Origin: Geomonas oryzisoli
GTDB lineage: Bacteria; Desulfobacterota; Desulfuromonadia; Geobacterales; Geobacteraceae
Reading direction: 5' to 3'
NCBI RefSeq assembly: GCF_018986915.1
Contig: NZ_CP076723.1
Span: 62,001 to 126,000, forward strand
DNA: 64,000 bases
Shown: positions 8,269 to 17,287 of the stretch, piece by piece
Layout of the letters: the number at the start of each line of letters is the position of its first letter
How positions within the stretch are numbered: position 1 is the stretch's first letter
Position numbers and translations under genes: made by a program
Notes under the pieces: generated by a model
Databases searched by the model: none
The model's input: the letters and a program-made list of their open reading frames with translations, nothing else
What the model was told of the DNA's origin: nothing

Positions 8269-8844
8269 ATGATCCTTCTTGACATCCTTATCTGGGTCGT
8301 ATTGCTTTTCTTTGTCGCGAAGGGGTTTTCGAAGGGGTTGGTGCGTGAGGCTTGCTCCCTGCTCGGCCTCGTCACCGGCGGCTGGGCCGCTTTCCGATAC
8401 TATTCCACTCTCAGTCTGGGGATCAGGCATTTCATCAACCTCCCCCCGCAAGTCGCACAGCCGCTGGCGTTCCTCCTTATCTTCATGCTGCTCGGCATGC
8501 TTTTCTATTTCCTCGGTCATCTGCTCACCGTCGTCTTGAAAGTCATGCTCCTGGGTGGAATCAACCGCGCGGGCGGGATCGTCTTCGGTTTCCTCCAGGG
8601 TGGCTTCATACTCTGCGTGCTCCTCTACCTGGCCACCACCAAGCCGATGCCGGAGAAGGTGAAGGTCTGGATCCACGGCTCCAAGACCGCGGCCGCGTTC
8701 GCCTCGACCGGTGCGGACATCGCCGCCGGTTGGGAAGGTGCCATAGCCCAGAACAGGGAAAACCGGGACGCTAAAGAAACAAAGGAAGGCAGCGAAAGCA
8801 AAGAAGTAAAGGCGTCGACTCCGCACGGAGCGCATAAGAAATAA
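8269..8844 (+). CDS. CvpA family membrane protein
   Basis: 191 residues with four predicted hydrophobic segments: LLDILIWVVLLFFVAKG, the region near residue 35, LAFLLIFMLLGMLFYFLGHLL and GIVFGFLQGGFILCVLLYLA. The family motif KGFSKGLVREACSLLG near residue 20 matches CvpA (colicin V production) proteins, whose general role in bacteria is unclear; links to envelope homeostasis are reported. The C-terminal tail is soluble and charged. The gene ends 12 bp before dnaG. Confidence 0.88.
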   Translation: MILLDILIWVVLLFFVAKGFSKGLVREACSLLGLVTGGWAAFRYYSTLSLGIRHFINLPPQVAQPLAFLLIFMLLGMLFYFLGHLLTVVLKVMLLGGINRAGGIVFGFLQGGFILCVLLYLATTKPMPEKVKVWIHGSKTAAAFASTGADIAAGWEGAIAQNRENRDAKETKEGSESKEVKASTPHGAHKK

Positions 8845-8856
8845 GGATTAACCGCA

Positions 8857-10614
8857 GTGTCGACGATACCGGACGAGAAGATCAGGGAAGTACGCGAGAG
8901 GGCCCCGATCCTCCAGGTTGTCTCCGACTATATGAGCCTCAAGAAGTCCGGGGCCAACTACCAGGGCGTCTGCCCCTTCCACGGCGAGAAGACCGCGTCG
9001 TTCAACGTGAACCCGGCGCGCGGCATCTTCCATTGCTTTGGTTGCGGCGTGGGCGGCAACGCCGTTGATTTCGTCATGCGCATGGAAGGGCTTTCCTTCC
9101 CGCAGGCGGTCAAGTTCCTGGCCAAGAAGGTAGGGGTGGAAATCCCCGAACGTCCGCTGACCCGCGAAGAGAAGCGCAAGGTGGACGAGCAGGAACAGGC
9201 CTACCAGATCAACGAGCTGGCCTGCGAGTTTTACCGCCGGGTGCTGGAATCGGACGAGGCGGGTGCCGCCGGCAGGGCCTACCTGGAGAAGCGCGGGGTC
9301 GATAAGAACACCGCCGCCACCTACCGCATGGGCTTCGCACCGGCGGGGTGGGACAACCTGACCAGCTTTCTGCGACGCAAGGGGATCCCGCTGGAAGCGG
9401 CCGAGAAGCTTGGCCTGCTGAGAAAGCGCGAGGGGAAGGACGGCTACTACGACACCTTCCGCAACCGTCTCCTCTTCACCATCGCGGACCTGCACGGGCG
9501 GGCCATCGGTTTCGGCGGGCGGGTCATGGACGACTCGCTCCCCAAGTACATAAACTCGCCGGAGTCCATCGTCTACCGCAAAAGCGAGGTCCTCTTCGGG
9601 GTCGACCTGGCCAAGAAGGGGATGCGGGAGAAGGGGAGCGCCATCGTGGTCGAGGGGTACTTCGATCACCTGGCACTGTACCGGGCCGGTTTCACCAACG
9701 TGGTCGCCACCTGCGGCACGGCCCTCACGCCGCCGCACGTGAAGCTTTTGCGCCGCTATGCAGACCGGGCCTTCATGCTGTTCGACGGCGACGAGGCCGG
9801 GCGCAAGGCGACGGTCCGCTCCATGGAACTGTTCCTCGAGGAAGGGTTCCCGGCGCGGGTGGTCGAAGTCCCGGCGGAGGACGACCCGGACACCTTCATC
9901 AACCGTGAAGGGGGCACCGCCTTCCAGCCGCTTTTGGACAAGGCGCTTCCCATCTTCGAGTCCTTCTACAAGGGACTCCTCAAGCGGATGGACGTGAGGA
10001 GCGTGGAGGGGAAGGTCGCCTTCGTCAACGAGGTCTCGCCCCGGCTCCAGAAGATCGGCGATCCGGTGGAGCGCGGGCTTTACGAGAAGGAGATCTGCCG
10101 GGCGCTCGGCATCGACCGCGCCATGCTGCTGCAAAAAGTGGGGATCCCCGCGCAGGTTCAGGCGCCGCGTCCGCAGCCCAAAGGGGCGCCGCAGCAGCGA
10201 GGCACCGAAGAGGTGCTGCTGACCCTGATGGTCAAGTACCCGGACGTTGTGTTAAGGGTTCGCGACCACGGCGCCGATAAGCTGTTCAGCGCAAGCCATC
10301 TGAAGCTGGCGCAGGCCATCGTGGCACAGTCGGAAACGGGGGATCTCGATCTCCCCCTGGTGTTGGAACAGATCGAGTCGCACGAGGAAAGAAGCCGTCT
10401 CTATTCACTGTTCGTGGAGGATGCACACCTTGAGGACCTTGACCCGATCAAGGCCTTTGAGCAGTGCTGCCAAGCCCTCGAACGGCGGGCGCTCAAGGGG
10501 GACGGCAAAGCTCTGGCAAGGGAACTGGCTACTGTCGACCCGGATTCCCCGAGATACTTGGAGATACTGTCTGAACTTGAGCGGTTGCGTAATAAAAAAT
10601 CGAAATTACTATAG
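8857..10614 (+). CDS. dnaG: DNA primase
   Basis: Synthesises RNA primers at the replication fork. The N-terminal CHC2 zinc finger is clear (CPFHGEKTASF then FHCFGCGVGGN, residues about 40-65). The TOPRIM catalytic core has IVVEGYFDHLALY near 270 and MLFDGDEAGRKAT near 310. A low-similarity C-terminal DnaB-interaction region follows. At 585 residues it is standard. The start is GTG 8857 (MSTIPDEKIREVRERA) with AAGGATTAACC upstream. It sits between cvpA and rpoD. Confidence 0.97.
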   Translation: MSTIPDEKIREVRERAPILQVVSDYMSLKKSGANYQGVCPFHGEKTASFNVNPARGIFHCFGCGVGGNAVDFVMRMEGLSFPQAVKFLAKKVGVEIPERPLTREEKRKVDEQEQAYQINELACEFYRRVLESDEAGAAGRAYLEKRGVDKNTAATYRMGFAPAGWDNLTSFLRRKGIPLEAAEKLGLLRKREGKDGYYDTFRNRLLFTIADLHGRAIGFGGRVMDDSLPKYINSPESIVYRKSEVLFGVDLAKKGMREKGSAIVVEGYFDHLALYRAGFTNVVATCGTALTPPHVKLLRRYADRAFMLFDGDEAGRKATVRSMELFLEEGFPARVVEVPAEDDPDTFINREGGTAFQPLLDKALPIFESFYKGLLKRMDVRSVEGKVAFVNEVSPRLQKIGDPVERGLYEKEICRALGIDRAMLLQKVGIPAQVQAPRPQPKGAPQQRGTEEVLLTLMVKYPDVVLRVRDHGADKLFSASHLKLAQAIVAQSETGDLDLPLVLEQIESHEERSRLYSLFVEDAHLEDLDPIKAFEQCCQALERRALKGDGKALARELATVDPDSPRYLEILSELERLRNKKSKLL

Positions 10615-10666
10615 TAGGATTCAAGCGGTACCTGTGCTGGATTCAAGCTGTAGCGGAGCGTGGTAA

Positions 10667-12424
10667 ATGGCCAAGAAAAGCATGGACGAAGTGAAGCAGC
10701 TCATCGACCTGGGCAAGGAGAAAGGTTTTCTCACCTACGAAGAGGTGAACGACCTGCTCCCCCCTGACATCGTCTCCTCCGATCAGATCGACGATGTGAT
10801 GAGCATGTTTGGCGATATGGACATCGAGATCGTGGATTCCGCCCAAAAGGTGAAGATCCCCAAGATCAAGATGGACCTGGAAGAAGACGGGGAAGAGCAC
10901 GAAGGCGGCGAGGGTGAAGAGGTCGAGTTCGAGCCCGGCACACTCGGCCGCACCAGCGACCCCGTACGCATGTACCTGCGCGAGATGGGTTCCGTTTCCC
11001 TTTTGACCCGTGAAGGCGAAGTCGAGATCGCCAAGAGGATCGAAGTCGGCGAGCGCGACGTGGCCAGCGTCATCCTGAACACCCCGATCACCGTGCGCGA
11101 GGTCATCTCACTGGGCGACCGTCTGCGCAAGCAGCAGATAGGCGCCATCGAGATCTCCAAGGATGTCGAGGAGGAGGTCCTGGAGGAGGGCGAAGAGGAC
11201 CTGCAGGCGCTGCGTGTCCTGGGGATCATCGACGAGATCAGCGAGATGTCCCAGCGCATGGAGCAGATCCAGACTGCCCTGGAAGGCAAGGTCTCCGCCA
11301 AGGAAGGCGAGGCGCTCAACACCGAGCACGGCGAGCTGAAGGTCAAGATGGCCGAGACCCTGAAGTCCCTGCGCCTCAAAGACCGTCACATCGAGAAGAT
11401 CGCCCAGCGCCTGAAGGAGCTCTCCTGCAAGGTCGACACGGTCATGCAGGAGATCGCCGAACTGGAGAAGGAAACCAGCACCGTCAAGGACGTGTTCCTG
11501 GCCGCCTTCGAAGGGCTGAAGAACGCATCCGATGCCGACTTCTCCAAGAAGATGAACATGAGCCTTGAGGAGGGGCAGAAGCTCGAGAAGCGCTACCGCT
11601 CCAGCGAAGCGAAACTGAAGAAGATCGAGCAGGAGTCCGGCTTCAAGGCGAGCGAGCTCGCCAACGCGCTGCTCGCGATCGAAGAAGGTGAGCACAAGGC
11701 CAAGCTGGCCAAAAGCGAGCTGGTCGAGGCGAACCTCCGCCTGGTCGTTTCCATCGCCAAGAAGTACACCAACCGCGGTCTCCAGTTCCTCGACCTGATC
11801 CAGGAAGGGAACATCGGCCTGATGAAGGCGGTGGACAAGTTCGAGTACCAGCGCGGCTACAAGTTCTCCACCTACGCCACCTGGTGGATCCGTCAGGCCA
11901 TCACCCGCGCCATCGCGGACCAGGCCCGCACCATCCGTATCCCGGTGCACATGATCGAGACCATCAACAAACTGATCCGTACCAGCCGCCAGCTGGTGCA
12001 GGAGATCGGCCGCGAGCCCTCCCCGGAGGAGATCGCCGAGCGCATGGCGCTGCCGCTGGACAAGGTAAGGAAGGTGCTGAAGATCGCCAAGGAGCCGATC
12101 TCCCTGGAGACCCCGATCGGCGAGGAAGAAGATTCCCATCTTGGCGACTTCATCGAGGACAAGGGTGTGGTAAGCCCCCTCGAGGCGGTCATCAAGGCGA
12201 ACCTTTCCGAGCAGACCTCCCGCGTGCTCTCCACCCTCACCCCGCGTGAGGAGAAGGTGCTCAGGATGCGTTTCGGCATCGGCGAGAAGAGCGACCACAC
12301 CCTTGAGGAGGTCGGCCAGGACTTCGAGGTAACCCGCGAGAGGATCAGGCAGATCGAGGCCAAGGCGCTCAGGAAGCTGCGGCACCCGAGCCGGGCGAAG
12401 AAGCTGAAGAGCTTCGTAGAGTAG
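10667..12424 (+). CDS. rpoD: RNA polymerase primary sigma factor (sigma70)
   Basis: Housekeeping sigma factor, 585 residues. Region 1.1 is at the N-terminus ([24 protein letters not shown]), followed by an acidic linker. Region 1.2 is [21 protein letters not shown], and a long non-conserved region follows. Regions 2.1-2.4 cover [20 protein letters not shown] and the core-binding block [21 protein letters not shown]. Region 3 and region 4.2 end in [20 protein letters not shown]. It is the last gene of the macromolecular synthesis cluster, ending in an intrinsic terminator. Confidence 0.98.
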   Translation: MAKKSMDEVKQLIDLGKEKGFLTYEEVNDLLPPDIVSSDQIDDVMSMFGDMDIEIVDSAQKVKIPKIKMDLEEDGEEHEGGEGEEVEFEPGTLGRTSDPVRMYLREMGSVSLLTREGEVEIAKRIEVGERDVASVILNTPITVREVISLGDRLRKQQIGAIEISKDVEEEVLEEGEEDLQALRVLGIIDEISEMSQRMEQIQTALEGKVSAKEGEALNTEHGELKVKMAETLKSLRLKDRHIEKIAQRLKELSCKVDTVMQEIAELEKETSTVKDVFLAAFEGLKNASDADFSKKMNMSLEEGQKLEKRYRSSEAKLKKIEQESGFKASELANALLAIEEGEHKAKLAKSELVEANLRLVVSIAKKYTNRGLQFLDLIQEGNIGLMKAVDKFEYQRGYKFSTYATWWIRQAITRAIADQARTIRIPVHMIETINKLIRTSRQLVQEIGREPSPEEIAERMALPLDKVRKVLKIAKEPISLETPIGEEEDSHLGDFIEDKGVVSPLEAVIKANLSEQTSRVLSTLTPREEKVLRMRFGIGEKSDHTLEEVGQDFEVTRERIRQIEAKALRKLRHPSRAKKLKSFVE

Positions 12425-12429
12425 TCACC

Positions 12430-12469
12430 AAGGCCGCACCGGAATCGCCGGCGCGGCCTTTTTCTTTTT
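12430..12469 (+). terminator. Intrinsic terminator of the rpoD cluster
   Basis: Stem AAGGCCGC/GCGGCCTT, extended by an inner CCGG...CCGG pairing, is followed directly by TTTCTTTTTG. It begins five bases after the rpoD stop. Confidence 0.9.
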
Positions 12470-12494
12470 GTATCTTCCCCAGACCAGCCTTTCA

Positions 12495-12581
12495 TCCCCT
12501 CCCCCGGAGGGGGAGGGTTAGGGAGGGGGAAGGTTCCGAGAAAAATCCCCCCTCCCAGCCTCCCCCCTCCGGGGGGAGGAG
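12495..12581. repeat. GC-rich inverted-repeat element, family A (copy 4)
   Basis: The same arms as the his-operon copies (CCCCCGGAGGGGGAGGG... and ...CCCCCTCCGGGGGGAGGAG), with a different short loop. It lies between the rpoD terminator and queC and ends 19 bp before the queC ATG. Confidence 0.8.
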
Positions 12582-12600
12582 CCAGGGACAGAGGTAAGCG

Positions 12601-13278
12601 ATGAAGAAGAAAGCGGTAATCCTGTACAGCGGCGGGCTCGATTCGACCACCTGCATGGCCATCGCCCGTCACCAGGGCTTCGAGCCCTACGCCATGAGCT
12701 TCAGCTACGGGCAGCGCCACCAGCACGAAGTGGCTCTCGCCAAGCAGAACGCGCGCCCGATGGGGGCCGTGGACCACATGCTGGTCGAATTTGATTTACG
12801 AATGATGGGTGGCAGCGCCCTCACCTCCGATATCGCGGTCCCCAAGGAAGGTGTCGGGGAGGAGATCCCGGTCACCTACGTGCCGGCCAGGAACACCATC
12901 TTCCTTTCCTTTGCACTGGGCTGGGCGGAAACGCTCGGGGCCTTCGACATCTTCATCGGTGTCAACGCCCTCGACTACTCCGGCTACCCCGACTGCCGTC
13001 CCGAGTATATCGCCGCCTACGAGGCGATGGCGAACCTCGCCACCAAGGCGGGCGTGGAAGGAAAGAAAATGACCATCCACACGCCGCTCATCAGCCTGAC
13101 CAAGGCCGAAATCATCAAGACCGGCCTGACGCTCGGTGTCGACTACGGCAAGACCCATTCCTGCTACGACCCCACCGAGGACGGCGCCGCCTGCGGCCTG
13201 TGCGACTCCTGCCGCCTGCGCCTGAAAGGGTTCGCGGAGCTGGGCGTCACCGATCCGGTCCGGTACGTCAAAAGGTAG
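12601..13278 (+). CDS. queC: 7-cyano-7-deazaguanine synthase
   Basis: Converts 7-carboxy-7-deazaguanine to preQ0 with ATP and ammonia in queuosine synthesis. The PP-loop motif [10 protein letters not shown] is near residue 8. The C-terminal zinc site has [17 protein letters not shown] (four Cys, near 188-204). Length is 225. The neighbour folE2 supplies dihydroneopterin triphosphate, the precursor of the same pathway, so the pair is probably a queuosine unit. The ATG is preceded by AGAGGTAAGCG. Confidence 0.97.
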   Translation: MKKKAVILYSGGLDSTTCMAIARHQGFEPYAMSFSYGQRHQHEVALAKQNARPMGAVDHMLVEFDLRMMGGSALTSDIAVPKEGVGEEIPVTYVPARNTIFLSFALGWAETLGAFDIFIGVNALDYSGYPDCRPEYIAAYEAMANLATKAGVEGKKMTIHTPLISLTKAEIIKTGLTLGVDYGKTHSCYDPTEDGAACGLCDSCRLRLKGFAELGVTDPVRYVKR

Positions 13279-13325
13279 AGACAGGCCTCTCGAAGATAGA
13301 CAACGACTCCCGCTGCCTAGCCTGG

Positions 13326-13436
13326 CTCCCCCTCCCTTGACGGGAGGGGGCCGGGGGGGTGGGTGAAGTTGCCATGTGCAATGCAGTTTGCGGATTCCCC
13401 CACCCCCTAACCCCCTCCCGCAAGGGGAGGGGGGAG
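13326..13436. repeat. GC-rich inverted-repeat element, family A' (copy 1)
   Basis: Left arm CCCCCTCCCTTGACGGGAGG, right arm CCCTCCCGCAAGGGGAGGGG. The loop edges GGTGGGTGAAGTTGCCATG and GGATTCCCCCACCCC are shared with 39236-39341. A third, inverted copy is at 45768-45878. It lies between queC and folE2. Confidence 0.8.
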
Positions 13437-13464
13437 CAAGTTATCCAGAGCCTGAGGAAAAGGC

Positions 13465-14274
13465 ATGAGCAAAGATATGGAGCAGAAGAAAGAAGGCAAG
13501 ACCCTCACCGACGTGCAGTTGACCCGCGACACGCGCAACATCCCCATCGGAAAGGTGGGCGTCAAGGACGTCTCCTATCCCATCGTGGTGATGGACAAAA
13601 ACAAGAAGTTCCAGAACACCATCGCGCGCATCAACATGTATGTCGACCTCCCGCACCACTTCAAGGGAACCCACATGAGCCGTTTCGTGGAGATCCTGAA
13701 CAAGTACCGGGAGGACATCGCCCTCGACAAACTGGAGGTGATCCTCTCCACCATGAAGGAGAAACTGGGGGCCTCCAACGCGCACCTGGAGATGGAATTC
13801 CCCTACTTCGTGGAGAAGAAGGCGCCGGTTTCCAAGGCCAAGAGCCTCATGGAGTACACCTGCACCTTCAGCGCCTCGCTGTCCGACCATTTCGATTTCG
13901 TGCTGACAATCAAGGTGCCGGTCACCTCGCTGTGCCCCTGCAGCAAGGAACTTTCCAGCTACGGCGCCCATAACCAGCGCTCGATCATGACCGTCCAGGT
14001 CCGCTACAGCGAATTCATCTGGATCGAGGACCTCATCGACCTCATCGAAGAGTGCGGTTCCTCCCCTGTGTATTCCCTGCTCAAGCGCGAGGACGAGAAG
14101 TTCGTCACCGAACGAGCCTACGAGAATCCCCGTTTCGTTGAGGATATGGTGCGCGAGGCGACGGTGCGCCTGCTATCTATGGAAAATATCACATGGTTTT
14201 CCGTCGAAGCGGAGAACTTCGAGTCCATCCACAAACACTCCGCCTACGCCGCCATCGAGAGAAAAAAGGGGTAG
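13465..14274 (+). CDS. folE2: GTP cyclohydrolase FolE2 (type IB)
   Basis: Converts GTP to 7,8-dihydroneopterin triphosphate. 269 residues, matching the FolE2/MptA family rather than FolE1. The key site is TSLCPCSKELSSYGAHNQRS near residue 155, containing the catalytic Cys and His. Family knowledge: FolE2 works with metals other than Zn. Placed next to queC it likely serves queuosine and perhaps folate. The start ATG 13465 lies 10 bases after GAGGAAAAGGC. Confidence 0.95.
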   Translation: MSKDMEQKKEGKTLTDVQLTRDTRNIPIGKVGVKDVSYPIVVMDKNKKFQNTIARINMYVDLPHHFKGTHMSRFVEILNKYREDIALDKLEVILSTMKEKLGASNAHLEMEFPYFVEKKAPVSKAKSLMEYTCTFSASLSDHFDFVLTIKVPVTSLCPCSKELSSYGAHNQRSIMTVQVRYSEFIWIEDLIDLIEECGSSPVYSLLKREDEKFVTERAYENPRFVEDMVREATVRLLSMENITWFSVEAENFESIHKHSAYAAIERKKG

Positions 14275-14311
14275 CCGGACCGGTAAAGTCAACAGCTTGA
14301 CTGGTTCCGTC

Positions 14312-14352
14312 TGTGGATAACTTTGTTGAAAAGTGGGAAAATTGTGGACAAG
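14312..14352. promoter_or_regulatory. Two consensus DnaA boxes
   Basis: TGTGGATAA at 14312-14320 is the exact reverse complement of TTATCCACA. TGTGGACAA at 14344-14352 reads TTGTCCACA on the other strand. The starts are 32 bp apart, about three helical turns, in the same orientation, in the 125-bp gap between folE2 and the next gene. They may be a DnaA-responsive control site or titration site; an origin is unlikely here. Confidence 0.5.
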
Positions 14353-14399
14353 TCTAGCTTTTACCCCTTCATTTAACTCCCTTAAGGTTTCTTTCTCTA

Positions 14400-15071
14400 A
14401 TGAAACGCGCGCTCGCCATCTTCGCCAAGACACCGCTGCCGGGACGGGTGAAGACCCGTCTCACGCCTCCCTTGTCGCCGCCCCAGGCGGCCGAGCTTTA
14501 CCGCTGCATGCTGCTGGACATCATCGAGCGCGCGGCCGGGCTTGAGGCGGACATCGTGATCTTTTACGAGGGGAGCGCGGAGTTCTTCAGGAAGGCCGCG
14601 CCGGATGCGCTCCTGGTGCACCAGAGCACGGGCGGGTTGGGCCTGCGCCTGGAGCATGCTTTTGAAGAACTGAGCGGGCGAGGATACGGCGCTCGCGTGG
14701 TGATAGGAACCGATTCCCCCGATCTCCCCATTGCCTTCATCGAGGAGGCGTTCCGGAACCTTGAACAGGGCAGCGACGCGGTCTTTGGTCCGGCAGATGA
14801 CGGCGGGTATTACCTGGTGGGAGTCAAAGCCGGCTACGGTGCCCTGTTCCAGGACATCCCCTGGTCCAGTGAAAGGGTGCTGGAGACGAGTCTCAGGCAG
14901 GCACAAACCTCGGGGCTGACCGCAGCGCTGCTCACTTCCTGGTATGACGTCGACAGCTATGAAGATCTGCTCCGTCCGAGCCTCCTGGACCCTGCCAACG
15001 GCGCGCCCCGCACGCGCGCGTTCGTAGCGGCCCTCGACCTTGCCGCACCGCTTGCCGCCGACGCGATCTGA
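14400..15071 (+). CDS. DUF2064/TIGR04282-family transferase
   Basis: 223 residues with a nucleotide-diphospho-sugar transferase type fold. The N-terminus KRALAIFAKTPLPGRVKTRL and the central GTDSPDLP and GPADDGGYYLVGVKAG motifs are diagnostic of the TIGR04282 (DUF2064) family, often annotated as rSAM/selenodomain-associated transferase 1 or arsenosugar-type glycosyltransferase. The true substrate is unknown, and none of the usual radical-SAM partners is next to it. The nearest neighbours are folE2 and recQ. The start is ATG 14400, after the DnaA boxes. Confidence 0.85.
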   Translation: MKRALAIFAKTPLPGRVKTRLTPPLSPPQAAELYRCMLLDIIERAAGLEADIVIFYEGSAEFFRKAAPDALLVHQSTGGLGLRLEHAFEELSGRGYGARVVIGTDSPDLPIAFIEEAFRNLEQGSDAVFGPADDGGYYLVGVKAGYGALFQDIPWSSERVLETSLRQAQTSGLTAALLTSWYDVDSYEDLLRPSLLDPANGAPRTRAFVAALDLAAPLAADAI

Positions 15072-15144
15072 CGGCGCGCGAAGTTGACAAGGTTCCCAGA
15101 CCTGTTTTGATCTATGGCGTGGCGCGGACCGCGCCTTTGTCGTT

Positions 15145-15252
15145 TATCCCCTCTCCCTCCGGGAGAGGGCTAGGATGAGGGCGTTGCCCAGAGCAGATTG
15201 TCTGAGCCGGCAGAGCCCTCACCGTTGGGCACCCTCTCCCTGAGGGAGAGGG
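15145..15252. repeat. Inverted element (CCCTCTCCC/GGGAGAGGG)
   Basis: Left part CCCCTCTCCCTCCGGGAGAG with GATGAGGGCGTTG, right part CCCTCACCGTTGGGCACCC and CTCCCTGAGGGAGAGGG. It uses the same boundary words as 4258-4385 and fills the gap before recQ. Confidence 0.7.
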
Positions 15253-15290
15253 ACTATCGGAAGATTGTCACCAATCAGGAAGGTTTATAT

Positions 15291-17081
15291 ATGTCGCTTT
15301 CCCACATCCAGATCCTGAACGAGGTGTTCGGCTTCAAATCCTTCCGGCCGCGCCAGCAGGAGATCGTGGAGACGGTGCTCTCCGGTAAGGATGCCTTCGT
15401 GCTGATGCCGACCGGTGGCGGCAAATCCCTCTGCTACCAGGTCCCCGCCCTTTGCCTTCCGGGCACCGCCCTCATCGTCTCTCCGCTGATCTCGTTGATG
15501 AAGGATCAGGTAGATGCGCTGCGCGAGAACGGCGTCGCCGCTGCCTGCTACAACTCCGCTCTCGGCGAGGCCGAGGCACGTCGGGTGCTGGCCGAGTTTC
15601 ACGCCGGGGAGTTGAAGCTCCTCTACGTGGCACCGGAGCGGCTGCTCTCAGACGGTTTCATCGACCGCATCAAGGCCCTCCCCATTTCCCTCTTTGCCGT
15701 CGATGAGGCCCACTGCGTCTCGCAATGGGGGCACGACTTCCGTCCCGAGTACGCACAACTTGGCATGCTGCGCGAGATCTTCCCGCAGATCCCGATGATC
15801 GCGCTCACCGCGACGGCCGACGCACAGACCCGCGGCGACATCCTCTCCCGGCTCGGGCTCCAGGACGCCACCTGCTTCTGCACCGGTTTCGACCGCCCCA
15901 ACATCCGCTACAGCGTCGTGGAAAAGAACAAGCCGTTCAGCCAGCTGACGGCCTTTTTATCGACCCGGAAGGACGAGGCGGGGATCGTCTATGCCCTGTC
16001 CCGCAAACGGGTCGAGGAGGTGGCAAGGAAGCTGTGCGAGGCGGGCGTGAAGGCGGCCGCCTATCACGCGGGGCTGCCCGACAAGGAGCGCCACGAGGTC
16101 CAGGAGGCGTTTCTGAGGGATGACGTGAAGGTCGTGGTTGCGACGGTCGCCTTCGGGATGGGGATCGACAAGTCCAACGTCCGCTTCGTCGTTCACTACG
16201 ACATGCCCAAGAGCATCGAGAGCTACTACCAGGAAACCGGCCGCGCCGGCCGCGACGGGCTTCCCGCCGACGCGCTGTTGCTGTTTGGTTACGGAGACAT
16301 CGCGGTGGCCCGGGGGCTGATCGGCAACGGCGGCAACGAGGAGCAGAACCGGATCGAGCTGCACAAGTTGAACTGCATGGTGGGCTTTGCCGAGGCGCAG
16401 ACCTGCCGGCGCCAGGTGCTCTTGGGATACTTCGGTGACAGCCTGGCCGCCGGGTGCGGCAACTGCGACATCTGCGAGAGCCCGCCCGAGCGTTTCGACG
16501 GGACAGAGGATGCCCGTAAGGCGCTCTCCTGCGTCTACCGGGTCGGTCAGCGTTTCGGCATGGGGCACGTCATCGACGTGTTGCGGGGATCGCAAAACCA
16601 GAGGATCCACGAGCTGAAGCACGACCAGCTCTCCACCTTTGGCATCGGCAAGCACCATTCCCAGGAGGTGTGGGGCAACCTCCTACGTCAGTTGATACAC
16701 CTGGGTTACCTGGAGCAGGACCTGGCCAATTTTTCGGTGCTGAAGCTGACGGAAAAGGCGCGGCCGCTGTTGCGGGGGGATATGGCGCTGGAGTTGGCCA
16801 AGCCGAGGGATACCAGGGTGGTCGAGAAGAAGACCGCAGCCAGGAAGCCCAATTATGACGGCGAGCTCTTCGGCGAACTGCGGGAGCTGCGCAAGCAGAT
16901 TGCCGATGAGCAGCAGGTGCCGCCGTACGTCGTCTTCCCCGACGCGACACTCGCCGAGATGGCGGCGCACATGCCCAAGGACAAGTGGGAGCTGTTGAAG
17001 ATCACCGGCGTCGGCCAGCACAAACTCGCCCGTTACGGCGACGCCTTCCTTCGGGTGATAAAGGCACACCAAAACCATTAG
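15291..17081 (+). CDS. recQ: ATP-dependent DNA helicase RecQ
   Basis: 3'-5' helicase in recombination and replication repair. Walker [17 protein letters not shown] is near residue 40, the Walker [19 protein letters not shown] near 132, and motif [10 protein letters not shown] near 320. The RQC zinc site uses [12 protein letters not shown] and CGNCDIC near 366-392. An HRDC domain ends the protein ([17 protein letters not shown]). The frame stays open upstream to 15198, but that part is repeat DNA; ATG 15291 ([20 protein letters not shown]) gives the normal 596 residues. Confidence 0.96.
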   Translation: MSLSHIQILNEVFGFKSFRPRQQEIVETVLSGKDAFVLMPTGGGKSLCYQVPALCLPGTALIVSPLISLMKDQVDALRENGVAAACYNSALGEAEARRVLAEFHAGELKLLYVAPERLLSDGFIDRIKALPISLFAVDEAHCVSQWGHDFRPEYAQLGMLREIFPQIPMIALTATADAQTRGDILSRLGLQDATCFCTGFDRPNIRYSVVEKNKPFSQLTAFLSTRKDEAGIVYALSRKRVEEVARKLCEAGVKAAAYHAGLPDKERHEVQEAFLRDDVKVVVATVAFGMGIDKSNVRFVVHYDMPKSIESYYQETGRAGRDGLPADALLLFGYGDIAVARGLIGNGGNEEQNRIELHKLNCMVGFAEAQTCRRQVLLGYFGDSLAAGCGNCDICESPPERFDGTEDARKALSCVYRVGQRFGMGHVIDVLRGSQNQRIHELKHDQLSTFGIGKHHSQEVWGNLLRQLIHLGYLEQDLANFSVLKLTEKARPLLRGDMALELAKPRDTRVVEKKTAARKPNYDGELFGELRELRKQIADEQQVPPYVVFPDATLAEMAAHMPKDKWELLKITGVGQHKLARYGDAFLRVIKAHQNH

Positions 17082-17276
17082 CCACGGAGAAAGTCTGAAA
17101 AAAACGGAGAGAGGCTAAGAACTCGGATTAACCTTTAACAACGAGAAAGTCTGAGGACATCTGAGAGAGACAAAAAGAAAAGGGGACAGGATACCTTATG
17201 GAAAAGTAGCCTGTCCCCTGTCCCTAATCCGTTTTAGATCCGCTCAGATTTCCTCAGATTTTATCCGTGGCCAATG
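17076..17276. repeat. Inverted composite element between recQ and ilvA
   Basis: The outer arms CCATTAGCCACGGAGAAAGT and (complement) CCATTGGCCACGGATAAAAT face each other. Inside is a family-B-like hairpin AGGGGACAGG...CCTGTCCCCT at 17180-17219. It fills the spacer between convergent recQ (+) and ilvA (-), so it may also act as a bidirectional barrier. Confidence 0.7.
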
Positions 17277-17287
17277 GTTTTAGCTTT

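Noticed and set aside
14275-14399. Chromosomal replication origin
   Set aside because: Two DnaA boxes only, no dnaA, dnaN or AT-rich unwinding region with multiple boxes.
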